From Actinacidiphila oryziradicis (GTDB lineage Bacteria > Actinomycetota > Actinomycetes > Streptomycetales > Streptomycetaceae): DNA of 50,019 bases. Below are positions 7,666-15,257 of this stretch, piece after piece; the stretch's first letter is position 1; each line of letters opens with the position of its first letter. Position numbers and translations under genes: made by a program. The stretch lies in contig NZ_SUMC01000061.1 in NCBI RefSeq assembly GCF_005047355.1, positions 1 to 50,019 on the forward strand, given 5' to 3'. The notes under the pieces are model-generated. The model searched no databases. It had not been told where the DNA came from and saw only the letters and a list, made by a program, of their open reading frames with translations.

Positions 7666-8506
7666 ACACTCTGATGCCGGGGGGACCTTCGAGGTCTTCC
7701 GGCCCAGGTCTCTGTGGGCCGTCGGCGGGATCGGCTTGAGCCCGGATGCGGCCGCGACCAGGTCCACCGCCGGCCGTGGCCGACGGCACCGGTCGGCCAA
7801 CGAGCAGGCACCGCCAACTGCCCGCGCACAGCAGCAGGCCATGCCGCCATAGCGGCACCGCAGCTGATCCGGTGGGTTCGTCGCAGGACGTGGACGCCGG
7901 CGCCGACGGCCTGCCGGACAACCCGGTCGCACGCCGAACAGCTACCCTGAACGGTTCCCTGCCCGAGCGGCACCGGACCCACAGCGCCTTGGCATCGCGA
8001 GCACCGCGCTCGCTCGCGAACAGCGCGACGCGCCCCGTGCGGGGCTATCGCCGACCACTGGCGGTCCTTGGTGACCAGGTGCCCGACATGCCCGGTCACC
8101 GCCAAATCCCCCGTCGCTGGAGGGCAACACCCCGGCGGGCCCCGCGCTGATCTCCAGGCCTCGGGTAATTCTCTCAGTCACCCGTTCGGCGGACACCGCC
8201 TTTTGGCCGGCTGCCCCGGCCAATCAAGGTGCAGGTCGGCGGGGCGGCACACCAACGGCAGCGTCCCAACCTTCGTGGCCTCCAGGGTCTTCCATTGCTG
8301 TGATTACTCTGATTATTATCTCGCACAGCAAGTTACGTGAAGGTTTCAGCCACCGCGCTCGGATGCCTGACACCGGCACAGCCACCACGCTTCGGAGGGG
8401 CCGGCGCGAGCCGCGAACCCCCGGAACACCGCCCTTATTTGTGGCGATCAACGCACAGTAAGGCCCCACTCCCGGGCTGGACATCCGACCTGAACAGGAG
8501 CCCCTC
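7666..8506. other. 841-base gap with operator-like site; possible decayed sequence
   Basis: The region separates the kinase from the transporter genes. Several frames stay open because of high GC, but none has a convincing start or a family I recognise. On the minus strand about 7830-8105, a paired-cysteine pattern (CSRCQ, CSACD) hints at a zinc-ribbon remnant; this is weak. The only clear signal is the AT-rich 20-mer at 8302-8321. A transporter promoter is therefore expected between about 8280 and 8500. Confidence 0.4.
8302..8321. promoter_or_regulatory. Candidate operator of the FadR-type regulator, copy 2
   Basis: The sequence gattactctgattattatct is the reverse complement of the 5469-5488 site with a single mismatch. 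It lies 186 bases before the start of the sugar-binding lipoprotein gene. Such a match between two AT-rich islands 2.8 kb apart is unlikely by chance in DNA of this composition and ties the transporter operon to the same regulator. Confidence 0.6.
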
Positions 8507-9652
8507 ATGGGTCACAGAGTTCGTAAGCATGTGCTGCCGGCCGTTCTCGTCGTAGCCGCGTTCACCATGAGCGCCTGCAGCACCAACTCTTCGGGAACCT
8601 CCACCAAAAGCCCGAGCAACGCGCCGGCCGCCGACAGCTCCGCCGCCGCGTTGCAGGGGTCGATCGCGTTCAACGACGACAAGCTCGCCGAGTTGCGAGA
8701 CAAGATCAAGGCGGCACTGGCGGGCAAGGACCTGTCGAAGGTCGACAACGCCGTCGTGGTCAACGTGGTGTCGGCCTACTGGGACGCGGCGAAGACCGGC
8801 GCGGAAAAGGGCGCCTCCGAACTCGGCGTCAAGTCAACGTTCCAGGAGCCCCCCACCCAGGACGTGACCCTGCAGCTGTCGATGATCAACACGCTGGTGT
8901 CCCAGGGCATCACAGGCTTCTCCGTCTCGGCGATCCAACCGTCGGCGATGGGCAGCGCGGTGAGCGCGGCCACGGCCCGCGGGGTCAACATCCTGCCGAT
9001 CGACGGGCCGATGCAGCAGTACCAGAGCGACGCGCCGGTGTACCTGGGCACCCCGAACTACGCCGCCGGGCAGCAAGCCGGCAAGGCCATGGCCCAGATG
9101 CTGCCCAACGGCGGGGACGTGGCGCTGCTGACCGGTTCGCTGACCGCGACCAACGCCACCCAGCGCATCGCGGGCTTCAAGGACGCCATCAAGGACACCA
9201 AGATCAAGGTGTTCCAGGTGTACAACGACAACGGTGACGCCGGCAAGGCACTGCAGAACGCCTCGGCGGCGATGCAGGCGGACCCGAACCTGAAGGCCTT
9301 CTACACGGTGTGGTCCTACGACGGCCCGTCGGCCGGGCAGGCCGTGCAGAGCGCTGGCAAGTCCGGCAAGGTGCAGATCCTGGCCGACGACGCCGAGCCG
9401 AAGACGCTGCAGATGCTCAAGTCCGGCGTGATACAGGCCATGGTGCTGCAGCAGCCCTACCAGCAGGGCTACATGGCCGAGTACATCCTGACCGCGATGA
9501 AGGTCCTGGGCAAGGATGCGACGATGGCACTGCTCAAGCCCTATCTTGAGTCGGACGGCTACACCCTGTCCTCGGGCATCGGCGTGGTCACCGCCGCCGA
9601 CCTCGACGCCTACAACGCCAAGCTCGCCAGCTTCGGCCTCGCCTCGTCATGA
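8507..9652 (+). CDS. Sugar ABC transporter substrate-binding lipoprotein (RbsB-like)
   Basis: This 381-residue extracellular binding protein delivers a sugar to the ABC importer encoded next. The N-terminus has a basic start, a hydrophobic core and a lipobox MSAC, giving a lipid-anchored Cys24, followed by a Ser/Thr-rich linker. The body resembles the periplasmic-binding-protein type 1 fold of ribose and xylose systems (VSQGITGFSVSAI, then GVNILPIDGPM, and later AGQQAGKAMAQMLPNGGDVALL). It overlaps the ATPase gene by 4 bases. GAGCCCCTC precedes the start, so the ribosome binding site is only moderate. The ligand cannot be read from sequence; galactose, arabinose or a related pentose/hexose fits the neighbours. 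Confidence 0.87.
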   Translation: MGHRVRKHVLPAVLVVAAFTMSACSTNSSGTSTKSPSNAPAADSSAAALQGSIAFNDDKLAELRDKIKAALAGKDLSKVDNAVVVNVVSAYWDAAKTGAEKGASELGVKSTFQEPPTQDVTLQLSMINTLVSQGITGFSVSAIQPSAMGSAVSAATARGVNILPIDGPMQQYQSDAPVYLGTPNYAAGQQAGKAMAQMLPNGGDVALLTGSLTATNATQRIAGFKDAIKDTKIKVFQVYNDNGDAGKALQNASAAMQADPNLKAFYTVWSYDGPSAGQAVQSAGKSGKVQILADDAEPKTLQMLKSGVIQAMVLQQPYQQGYMAEYILTAMKVLGKDATMALLKPYLESDGYTLSSGIGVVTAADLDAYNAKLASFGLASS

Positions 9653-11175
9653 CGGCGGCCGACGTCGCCGCCAGCCCGGCGGTGCACCTGCGCCAGGTGA
9701 CCAAGGCATACGGACCGGTGCGGGTCCTGGACGTGCCAGACCTGGTGCTGCGCCGCGGTGAGGTCGTGGCGCTTGTGGGGGAGAACGGTGCCGGCAAGTC
9801 CACGATGATGGGCGCTATCGCCGGCACCGTCGCCCCAACCACCGGGACGGTCGACATCGGCGGCGAAGAGGTCGCGGCCGGTCATCCGGCCGCGGCCGCC
9901 GCCGCAGGTGTGGCCATGGTCTCCCAGGAGTTCCCGTTGGTGGCCCAGTTCTCGGTAGCCGAGAACCTGCTCCTGGGGCGCACCCCCGAGGGCACCCGGC
10001 GCGGCATCTTGGACCGCCGGGCCCTGCACCGCCAGGCCCAGGCCGCGCTTGACGAGCTGGGCCTGGACATCTCGGCCAGCCAACGACTGGACACGCTGTC
10101 GGTCGCCCAGCGCCAGCTCGTCGAGATCGCCAAGGCATGGGCCCGTAGGCCGCTGGTGTGGATCCTTGACGAGCCCACCTCCGCCCTGGGCCCGGTGGAG
10201 GCCGCGATGGTCCTGGACCTGGCCCGACGCCTGGCCGAAGACGGCGGTGCCGTCATCTTCGTCGGCCACCGCATGGACGAGGTCCTGGACGTGTCCGACC
10301 GCCTGGTCGTGCTGCGCAACGGCGAGATCGTCGCCGACCTCTCCCGGGACCAGGCCAGCGAGGAGGTTCTGGTGCGGGCCATGGTCGGCGCCGAGCTGGC
10401 CCAAACGGAGGACGATCTGCCCGCGGTCGCGACCGCGACCGTGCTGGCCGCGCGCGGCCTGGCCGCCGACGGCTTGGGCCCGCTGGACCTGGACTTGAAC
10501 GCCGGGGAGATCGTGGGCGTGGCCGGGCTGATGGGCTCCGGGCGCAGCCGCTTGCTGCACACCCTGTTCGGCGCTCAGCCGCGCACCGGCGGCACCGTCA
10601 CTCTGGCCGGCACACCGTTCCGCCCCCGCAGCCCCGCTCAGGCGATCGCAGCCGGCGTGACCCTGGTCGCCGAAGACCGCAAGGAACAGTCCCTGCTGCC
10701 GGCCGCGCCCATCCGCTGGAACCTGACCCTGACCGCGCTGCCCCGCCTGGCCCGCCGCGGCTATCTGCGCCCGGCAGCTGAACGCCGCGAGGCCGCCCGG
10801 CTGCTGACCCTGGCCAACGTGCGCTGCCGCTCCGCGGAGCAGCCGATCCGCGACCTGTCCGGCGGTAACCAGCAGCGGGCGATCTTCGGACGGGCGGTGG
10901 CCACCAACCCGGCCGTCCTGCTGCTCGACGAGCCCACCCGCGGTGTGGACGTCGGCGCCAAATCCGAGATCTACCGGCTGATCACCGACGCCGCCTCGGG
11001 AGGCTGCTCGGTCCTGGTCGCCTCTTCTGAGCTGGAGGAACTCCTGCGGATCTGCCACCGCATCATCGTCATGGCCGGCGGCCGCGCGGTCGCCGACATC
11101 GCCCGGGCCGACTTCACCAAAGAACTGATCATGACCTGGGCGGCCGCGACCGCCCCGACCAGCGGAAACCGGTAA
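9649..11175 (+). CDS. Sugar ABC transporter ATP-binding protein, two ATPase domains (RbsA/MglA type)
   Basis: The 508-residue protein carries two tandem nucleotide-binding domains, as in ribose/galactose importers. Domain 1 has Walker A GENGAGKST (44-52), a Walker B ending in WILDEPTSALG and an H-loop GHRMDE. Domain 2 has a degenerate P-loop (GLMGSGRS), the signature DLSGGNQQR and Walker B VLLLDEPTRGVDVG. This asymmetry is normal for the CUT2 family. It powers uptake at the membrane with the permease encoded 7 bases downstream. Confidence 0.92.
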   Translation: MTAADVAASPAVHLRQVTKAYGPVRVLDVPDLVLRRGEVVALVGENGAGKSTMMGAIAGTVAPTTGTVDIGGEEVAAGHPAAAAAAGVAMVSQEFPLVAQFSVAENLLLGRTPEGTRRGILDRRALHRQAQAALDELGLDISASQRLDTLSVAQRQLVEIAKAWARRPLVWILDEPTSALGPVEAAMVLDLARRLAEDGGAVIFVGHRMDEVLDVSDRLVVLRNGEIVADLSRDQASEEVLVRAMVGAELAQTEDDLPAVATATVLAARGLAADGLGPLDLDLNAGEIVGVAGLMGSGRSRLLHTLFGAQPRTGGTVTLAGTPFRPRSPAQAIAAGVTLVAEDRKEQSLLPAAPIRWNLTLTALPRLARRGYLRPAAERREAARLLTLANVRCRSAEQPIRDLSGGNQQRAIFGRAVATNPAVLLLDEPTRGVDVGAKSEIYRLITDAASGGCSVLVASSELEELLRICHRIIVMAGGRAVADIARADFTKELIMTWAAATAPTSGNR

Positions 11176-11182
11176 GGAAGCC

Positions 11183-12301
11183 ATGCCAGTGTCGACCAAC
11201 ACGAACGGCCCGGCCGAGGCGCTCGGCCGGACGCAGCGCCCCCAGCCGGGCCGCGGCTGGACCCGCAGGCTAGCCGAGACCCCCGAGATCGGCGTGATCA
11301 CCGCCTGTATCGCGGTGTTCCTCGGGGTGTGGGCGGACAAGAACCGGTTCGCCGACCCGGGGAACCTGAGCGAGATGAGCCGCAACCTGGCCGAGTTCGG
11401 GATCCTGGCCTTGGGGGAGTCCCTGGTCATCCTGACCGGCGGCATCGACCTGTCGGTCGGCGCCTTGGCCGCGCTGTCCGGGGTGTTCAGCGCCTGGCTG
11501 TTCGTCCAGGCCGGCCTGCCGCTGGCCCTGTGCATCCTGCTCACAATTCTGTTGTGCGCGGCGGTTGGGGCCATGCACGGACTGTTCGTCACCCGCCTGA
11601 ACGTGCCCCCGTTCGTGATCACCCTGGTCACGTTCACCGCTGCCCGCGGTGGCGCTGAGGCGATAACCCATAGTGTGCCGATCTCCATCTCCGGGCAGGC
11701 GTTCATGGACCTGTCCCAGCAGAGCGTTCTTGGGATACCGCTGCCGGCGCTGGTGTTCGTGCTGGTCGCGGCCGCTGCCTGGTTCTTCCTGGAGCGCATG
11801 TACCTGGGCCGGCAGACGTATGCCGTCGGCGGCAACGCCGAAGCGGCGCGGCTGGCCGGCGTCAACGTCGGCCGCCGGGTGATGTGGACCTACGTCACCT
11901 CCGCCGTGCTGGCCGGCATCGTCGGCATCCTGATCGCCGGCCGGCTGGGGCTGGGAGACCCTTCGGTGGCCAATGGCTACGAACTCGACGCGATCGCCGC
12001 GGCCGTCATCGGCGGCGTCAGCCTGCTCGGAGGGCAGGGGCGCGTCATCGGCATCGTCGCAGGCAGCGTCCTGCTCGTCATCATCAACGACGCGCTGATC
12101 GTGCTCAACGTCAGCCCCTACTACCAGCAGATCGTGCTGGGCGCGGTCCTCGGCGTCGCGATCACCATCGACCGGGTGCGCGCCAAGCGCCTGGGCCGGG
12201 CTCGCCGACTGGTCAGGGCCCGCGCCGGCCGAGCGACCCAACTACCAGCCGAAGCAGCACCGGAAGACTCCCCCAGTGAGCTGCGCACAACAACCCGCTG
12301 A
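11183..12301 (+). CDS. Sugar ABC transporter permease (RbsC-like)
   Basis: This 372-residue integral membrane protein belongs to the CUT2 permease family. Hydrophobic segments begin near residue 35 (EIGVITACIAVFLGVWADKN). Family landmarks follow: GESLVILTGGIDLSVGALAAL, the EAARLAGVNVG cytoplasmic loop that contacts the ATPase, and GYELDAIAAAVIGGVSLLGG. The C-terminal 40 residues are charged and cytoplasmic. A ribosome binding site (GTAAGGAAG, 11173-11181) precedes the ATG. Confidence 0.91.
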   Translation: MPVSTNTNGPAEALGRTQRPQPGRGWTRRLAETPEIGVITACIAVFLGVWADKNRFADPGNLSEMSRNLAEFGILALGESLVILTGGIDLSVGALAALSGVFSAWLFVQAGLPLALCILLTILLCAAVGAMHGLFVTRLNVPPFVITLVTFTAARGGAEAITHSVPISISGQAFMDLSQQSVLGIPLPALVFVLVAAAAWFFLERMYLGRQTYAVGGNAEAARLAGVNVGRRVMWTYVTSAVLAGIVGILIAGRLGLGDPSVANGYELDAIAAAVIGGVSLLGGQGRVIGIVAGSVLLVIINDALIVLNVSPYYQQIVLGAVLGVAITIDRVRAKRLGRARRLVRARAGRATQLPAEAAPEDSPSELRTTTR

Positions 12302-12323
12302 CAACACTAAGGACGTTCATGCC

Positions 12324-13412
12324 GTGAACACCGAATCCGCCGTGCCCTCAGACGAGGCCGACCCCGCGACCGTGCGGATCGTGCTGGTCGGCTGCGGAGC
12401 GATCGGCTGGGAGGTGGCCACCCGGGTCTACGCGCACCCGACCGGCGGCCGCTACCGCCTCGTGGCAGCCGTCGACCCGCACGCCGACCGGGCCGACGCC
12501 GTCGGCGCTCTGCTGGGCATACCGGCCTTTGCCTCCCTCGCCGAGGTGCTGGCCGCCGGAGTCGAGTTCGACGCTGTCGACCAGCGCCTGCCGCACCACC
12601 TGCATGCCGACGCCGCCGTCGAGGTATTGACCGCCGGCCGGCACGTACTGGTGGAGAAGCCCCTGGCCACTTCAGTTGCCGACGCCACGCGCATGGTCGC
12701 CGCCAGCGAAGGCGGTGGCGTGGTGGCGGCCGTCGCTGAGAACTACCCGCACCTGTCGGCGGTCAAGGCCGCCCGCCACGCCATCGCGGCCGGGCAGGCC
12801 GGTGCGATTCGGGCGCTGCGCACCACCCGCGCCTACACCCTGGGCGGCGTCTGGGTCCGCGACGGCTGGCGGGCTGGCACTGGCCCGTCCTCCGGGATCA
12901 TGCTGGACCAGGGCACCCACCACACGTCCCTGCTGCGCCAGCTCGGCGGAGAGATCACAGCCGTGGCCGCCCAGCACAGCACCGCGCCCGAGGATGCTGG
13001 AGACGGTGAGGTGGAAACCGTCCTGCTCACCGTCCGGTTCGCCTCCGGGCTCATCGGACACTCCGTCTACTCCTGGGGCGCCGCTGCCCTGGTCGACGAG
13101 GCCGAAGCCACGGTCTTCGGCTCGAAGGCCCGCATCGACGTGCGCGTCAGCTATGAGGCCGACCTCGGCCACGCCCACTGCTTCGACGCGCACGCGCAGA
13201 CGCCGCAGGGCACCGCCATCAGCCCGCCGGAGAACTACTACGGCAGCCACCGGCTCATGGTCGACGACTGGGTGGCGGCGATCATCGAGCAGCGCCAGCC
13301 GCTGGTGACCTTCGCCGACGCTGCGGCCGACCTCGCGGTCGTGTTCGCCGCGGCAACCTCCCTGCAGCACGGCGGTGACTTCGTCGAAGTCGCCCAGATC
13401 GTAAAGGGCTGA
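12324..13412 (+). CDS. Gfo/Idh/MocA-family oxidoreductase (probable sugar dehydrogenase)
   Basis: The protein has an N-terminal Rossmann domain (VRIVLVGCGAIGWEVATRV) and the family hallmark VEKPLA around residue 110, followed by the C-terminal alpha/beta substrate domain with the segment WRAGTGPSSGIMLDQGTHH. It probably oxidises an aldose at C1 to a lactone with NAD(P), which the next gene product would open. GTG at 12324 is preferred because AAGGA sits at 12309-12313; an upstream GTG at 12276 would overlap the permease. About 362 residues is normal for the family. Inositol or other substrates remain possible. Confidence 0.84.
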   Translation: MNTESAVPSDEADPATVRIVLVGCGAIGWEVATRVYAHPTGGRYRLVAAVDPHADRADAVGALLGIPAFASLAEVLAAGVEFDAVDQRLPHHLHADAAVEVLTAGRHVLVEKPLATSVADATRMVAASEGGGVVAAVAENYPHLSAVKAARHAIAAGQAGAIRALRTTRAYTLGGVWVRDGWRAGTGPSSGIMLDQGTHHTSLLRQLGGEITAVAAQHSTAPEDAGDGEVETVLLTVRFASGLIGHSVYSWGAAALVDEAEATVFGSKARIDVRVSYEADLGHAHCFDAHAQTPQGTAISPPENYYGSHRLMVDDWVAAIIEQRQPLVTFADAAADLAVVFAAATSLQHGGDFVEVAQIVKG

Positions 13413-13415
13413 GCC

Positions 13416-14318
13416 ATGCGAACCGTTGTGAGCCGCGTGGCCGGGAACCACCGCGCCGAACACGCCGAAGGGCCGTGCTGGGACCCGCGCCTGGACAAGC
13501 TGCTGTGGGTCGACCAGTACGCCGGTCTCGTGCACCAGGCTAACTTCGACGCCGACACTCGCTACCTGGAGGTCGAGCACAGCTTTCAGGTCGGCGTTCC
13601 CGCTGGGGCCGTGGCGCCCTCGATCGGACCCGACGGCGGATGGCTGCTAGCCGCCGGTCACGGTTTCGCCCACATGTCGCACGACGGCACGGTGACGCAG
13701 CTGGGGCAGCCCGAGGCCGACGCGGGTCAGCGAATGCGGATGAACGACGGCAAAGCCGATCCGCGCGGCGCACTGTGGGCCGGGAGCATGGCCTTCGGCA
13801 AGCAGCCCGGCGCCGGCTCGCTGTACCGGCTGGACCCCGACGGCACCATCACCGTGGCCCGGACGCGCACCACCATCTCCAACGGCCTCGCCTTCTCCGC
13901 GGACGGGGATTGGCTGTACTACATCGACACGCCCACTCAGCGCGTCGACCGCTTCCACATCGCCGCCGACGGCCGCCTGACCGATCAGGCCACGGCTGTC
14001 ACCATCGACCCCTCCCTCGGCCACCCCGACGGCATGTGCATCGACGCCGAAGGCTGCCTGTGGGTCGCGCTGTGGGACGGCTGCGCGGTCCATCGCTACA
14101 CACCGGCCGGCGAATTGCTGGCCATTGTCGAAGTGGACGCCCCGCAGGTCTCCAGTTGCACCTTCGGCGGCCCCGACCTGGGCACCCTGTTCATCACCAC
14201 CTCCGCCGAGAACATGACCGGCGCCCAGCGGGCCCGCCACGAGCACTCCGGCAAGATCTTCTGCGCCGACGTGGGCGTGAAAGGACTCCCCGCCGACGCC
14301 TACGCCCCCAAACCGTGA
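13416..14318 (+). CDS. SMP-30/gluconolactonase-family sugar lactonase
   Basis: This 300-residue six-bladed beta-propeller enzyme probably hydrolyses the aldonolactone made by the preceding dehydrogenase. Typical features are EGPCWDPRLDKLLWVD near the N-terminus (metal-ligand Glu), then MNDGKADPRGALWAGSM, ISNGLAFSADGDWLYYIDT and HPDGMCIDAEGCLWVALWDG, which carry the Asn/Asp ligands of the divalent metal. It starts 3 bases after the upstream stop and is followed by the aldolase gene 49 bases later, so it belongs to the same transcript. Confidence 0.9.
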   Translation: MRTVVSRVAGNHRAEHAEGPCWDPRLDKLLWVDQYAGLVHQANFDADTRYLEVEHSFQVGVPAGAVAPSIGPDGGWLLAAGHGFAHMSHDGTVTQLGQPEADAGQRMRMNDGKADPRGALWAGSMAFGKQPGAGSLYRLDPDGTITVARTRTTISNGLAFSADGDWLYYIDTPTQRVDRFHIAADGRLTDQATAVTIDPSLGHPDGMCIDAEGCLWVALWDGCAVHRYTPAGELLAIVEVDAPQVSSCTFGGPDLGTLFITTSAENMTGAQRARHEHSGKIFCADVGVKGLPADAYAPKP

Positions 14319-14367
14319 TCGACCCTCCGGCCGACCCGGAGCAACCGCGCCCCAACAGGAGAAAGCA

Positions 14368-15156
14368 ATGACCGGCTCCCACTCAGCGCCACAGGACGTC
14401 TTCGACGAGATGTTCCGCCACAGCCCGGTGATGGCGATCCTGCGCGGCCTGGACCAGCCAACCACCCTCAACCTATGTCACCGGCTGTGGGACCTGGGCG
14501 TGGTGGCCGTCGAGATCCCCGTCCAGCGCGAAGCCGACCTGGCCACCCTCGCGGCCGCCGCGACCGCAGGCGAGCACCGCCGGCGACCGGTCGGCGCCGG
14601 AACCATTACCAGCGTCGAGCTCGTCGCTCAGGTCGCCGCCGCCGGTGCCGCCTTCACCGTCGCCCCCGGACTGGACGAGCACGTCCTGACCGCTTGCACC
14701 GGCCTGGGGCTGGCCCACCTGCCCGGCGTCGCCACCGGCACTGACGTGCAGCGCGCGACACGGCTGGGCCTGCGGTGGGCGAAGGCATTCCCGGCCGCCC
14801 AGCTGGGCAGCGCCTGGATCACCGCGATGCTCGCGCCTTTCCCCGACGCCCGCTTCGTCGCCACCGGAGGCATCACCACCGGAAACGCGGGCGAGTTCCT
14901 GTCCGCCGGCGCGGCCGCCGTGTCTCTGGGCGGCTCGCTCGCCGACGCCGACGACGACGCCATTTACACCCTGATCGCAGGCTCCTCGCCGACCCCCGAC
15001 AAGGCAGCAGGCAAAGGGGCGCCCAACCGCCCCACCCCCCTGGCCGCGGTGCGTCGGCCTGGCTGCGGTGGTCTACGCCAGCAGGAGTCTGGGGAAATCC
15101 GCAGTATTTCCGACTTTCCGCTTCAACGCGAGACCGACCATGACGGCCCGTGCTGA
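14368..15156 (+). CDS. 2-keto-3-deoxy-6-phospho-sugar-acid aldolase (KDPG/KDPGal type) with C-terminal extension
   Basis: This class I aldolase cleaves KDPG or KDPGal to pyruvate and glyceraldehyde-3-phosphate. The TIM barrel shows Glu49 in VEIPVQRE, the PVGAGTITS turn, the Schiff-base Lys139 in WAKAFPAAQ, and GGITTGNAGEFLSAGAAAVSLGG. The usual length is about 205-215 residues; this frame continues to 262. The last 45 or so residues are low in family resemblance and overlap a GGAAAT/ATTTCC inverted repeat, so the 3' end may be altered. A GGAGAAAG ribosome binding site precedes the ATG. It completes the pathway begun by DgoD and the kinase. Confidence 0.88.
   Translation: MTGSHSAPQDVFDEMFRHSPVMAILRGLDQPTTLNLCHRLWDLGVVAVEIPVQREADLATLAAAATAGEHRRRPVGAGTITSVELVAQVAAAGAAFTVAPGLDEHVLTACTGLGLAHLPGVATGTDVQRATRLGLRWAKAFPAAQLGSAWITAMLAPFPDARFVATGGITTGNAGEFLSAGAAAVSLGGSLADADDDAIYTLIAGSSPTPDKAAGKGAPNRPTPLAAVRRPGCGGLRQQESGEIRSISDFPLQRETDHDGPC
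15093..15111. promoter_or_regulatory. Inverted repeat, possible operator before the GH51 gene
   Basis: GGAAAT and ATTTCC arms are separated by 7 bases (ccgcagt). The site lies 147 bases upstream of the secreted glycosidase start, in a dip of GC content and inside the unusual C-terminal extension of the aldolase ORF. It could bind a regulator of the polysaccharide-degrading gene. No second copy was noticed in the window. Confidence 0.3.
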
Positions 15157-15257
15157 GAACCGGGATCTGCGACACCGCACCACGTCAACCGACCCCCGCC
15201 CGGCCGCCCGCCCAATCGACCCCCGGAGCAGCACCACCCACCCACGGAAGCGAGCCC

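Noticed and set aside
9610..11865. Long open frame (751 codons) on the minus strand across the transporter genes
   Set aside because: It is antisense to the ATPase and permease genes, has no family features, and arises from the GC bias of the real genes.
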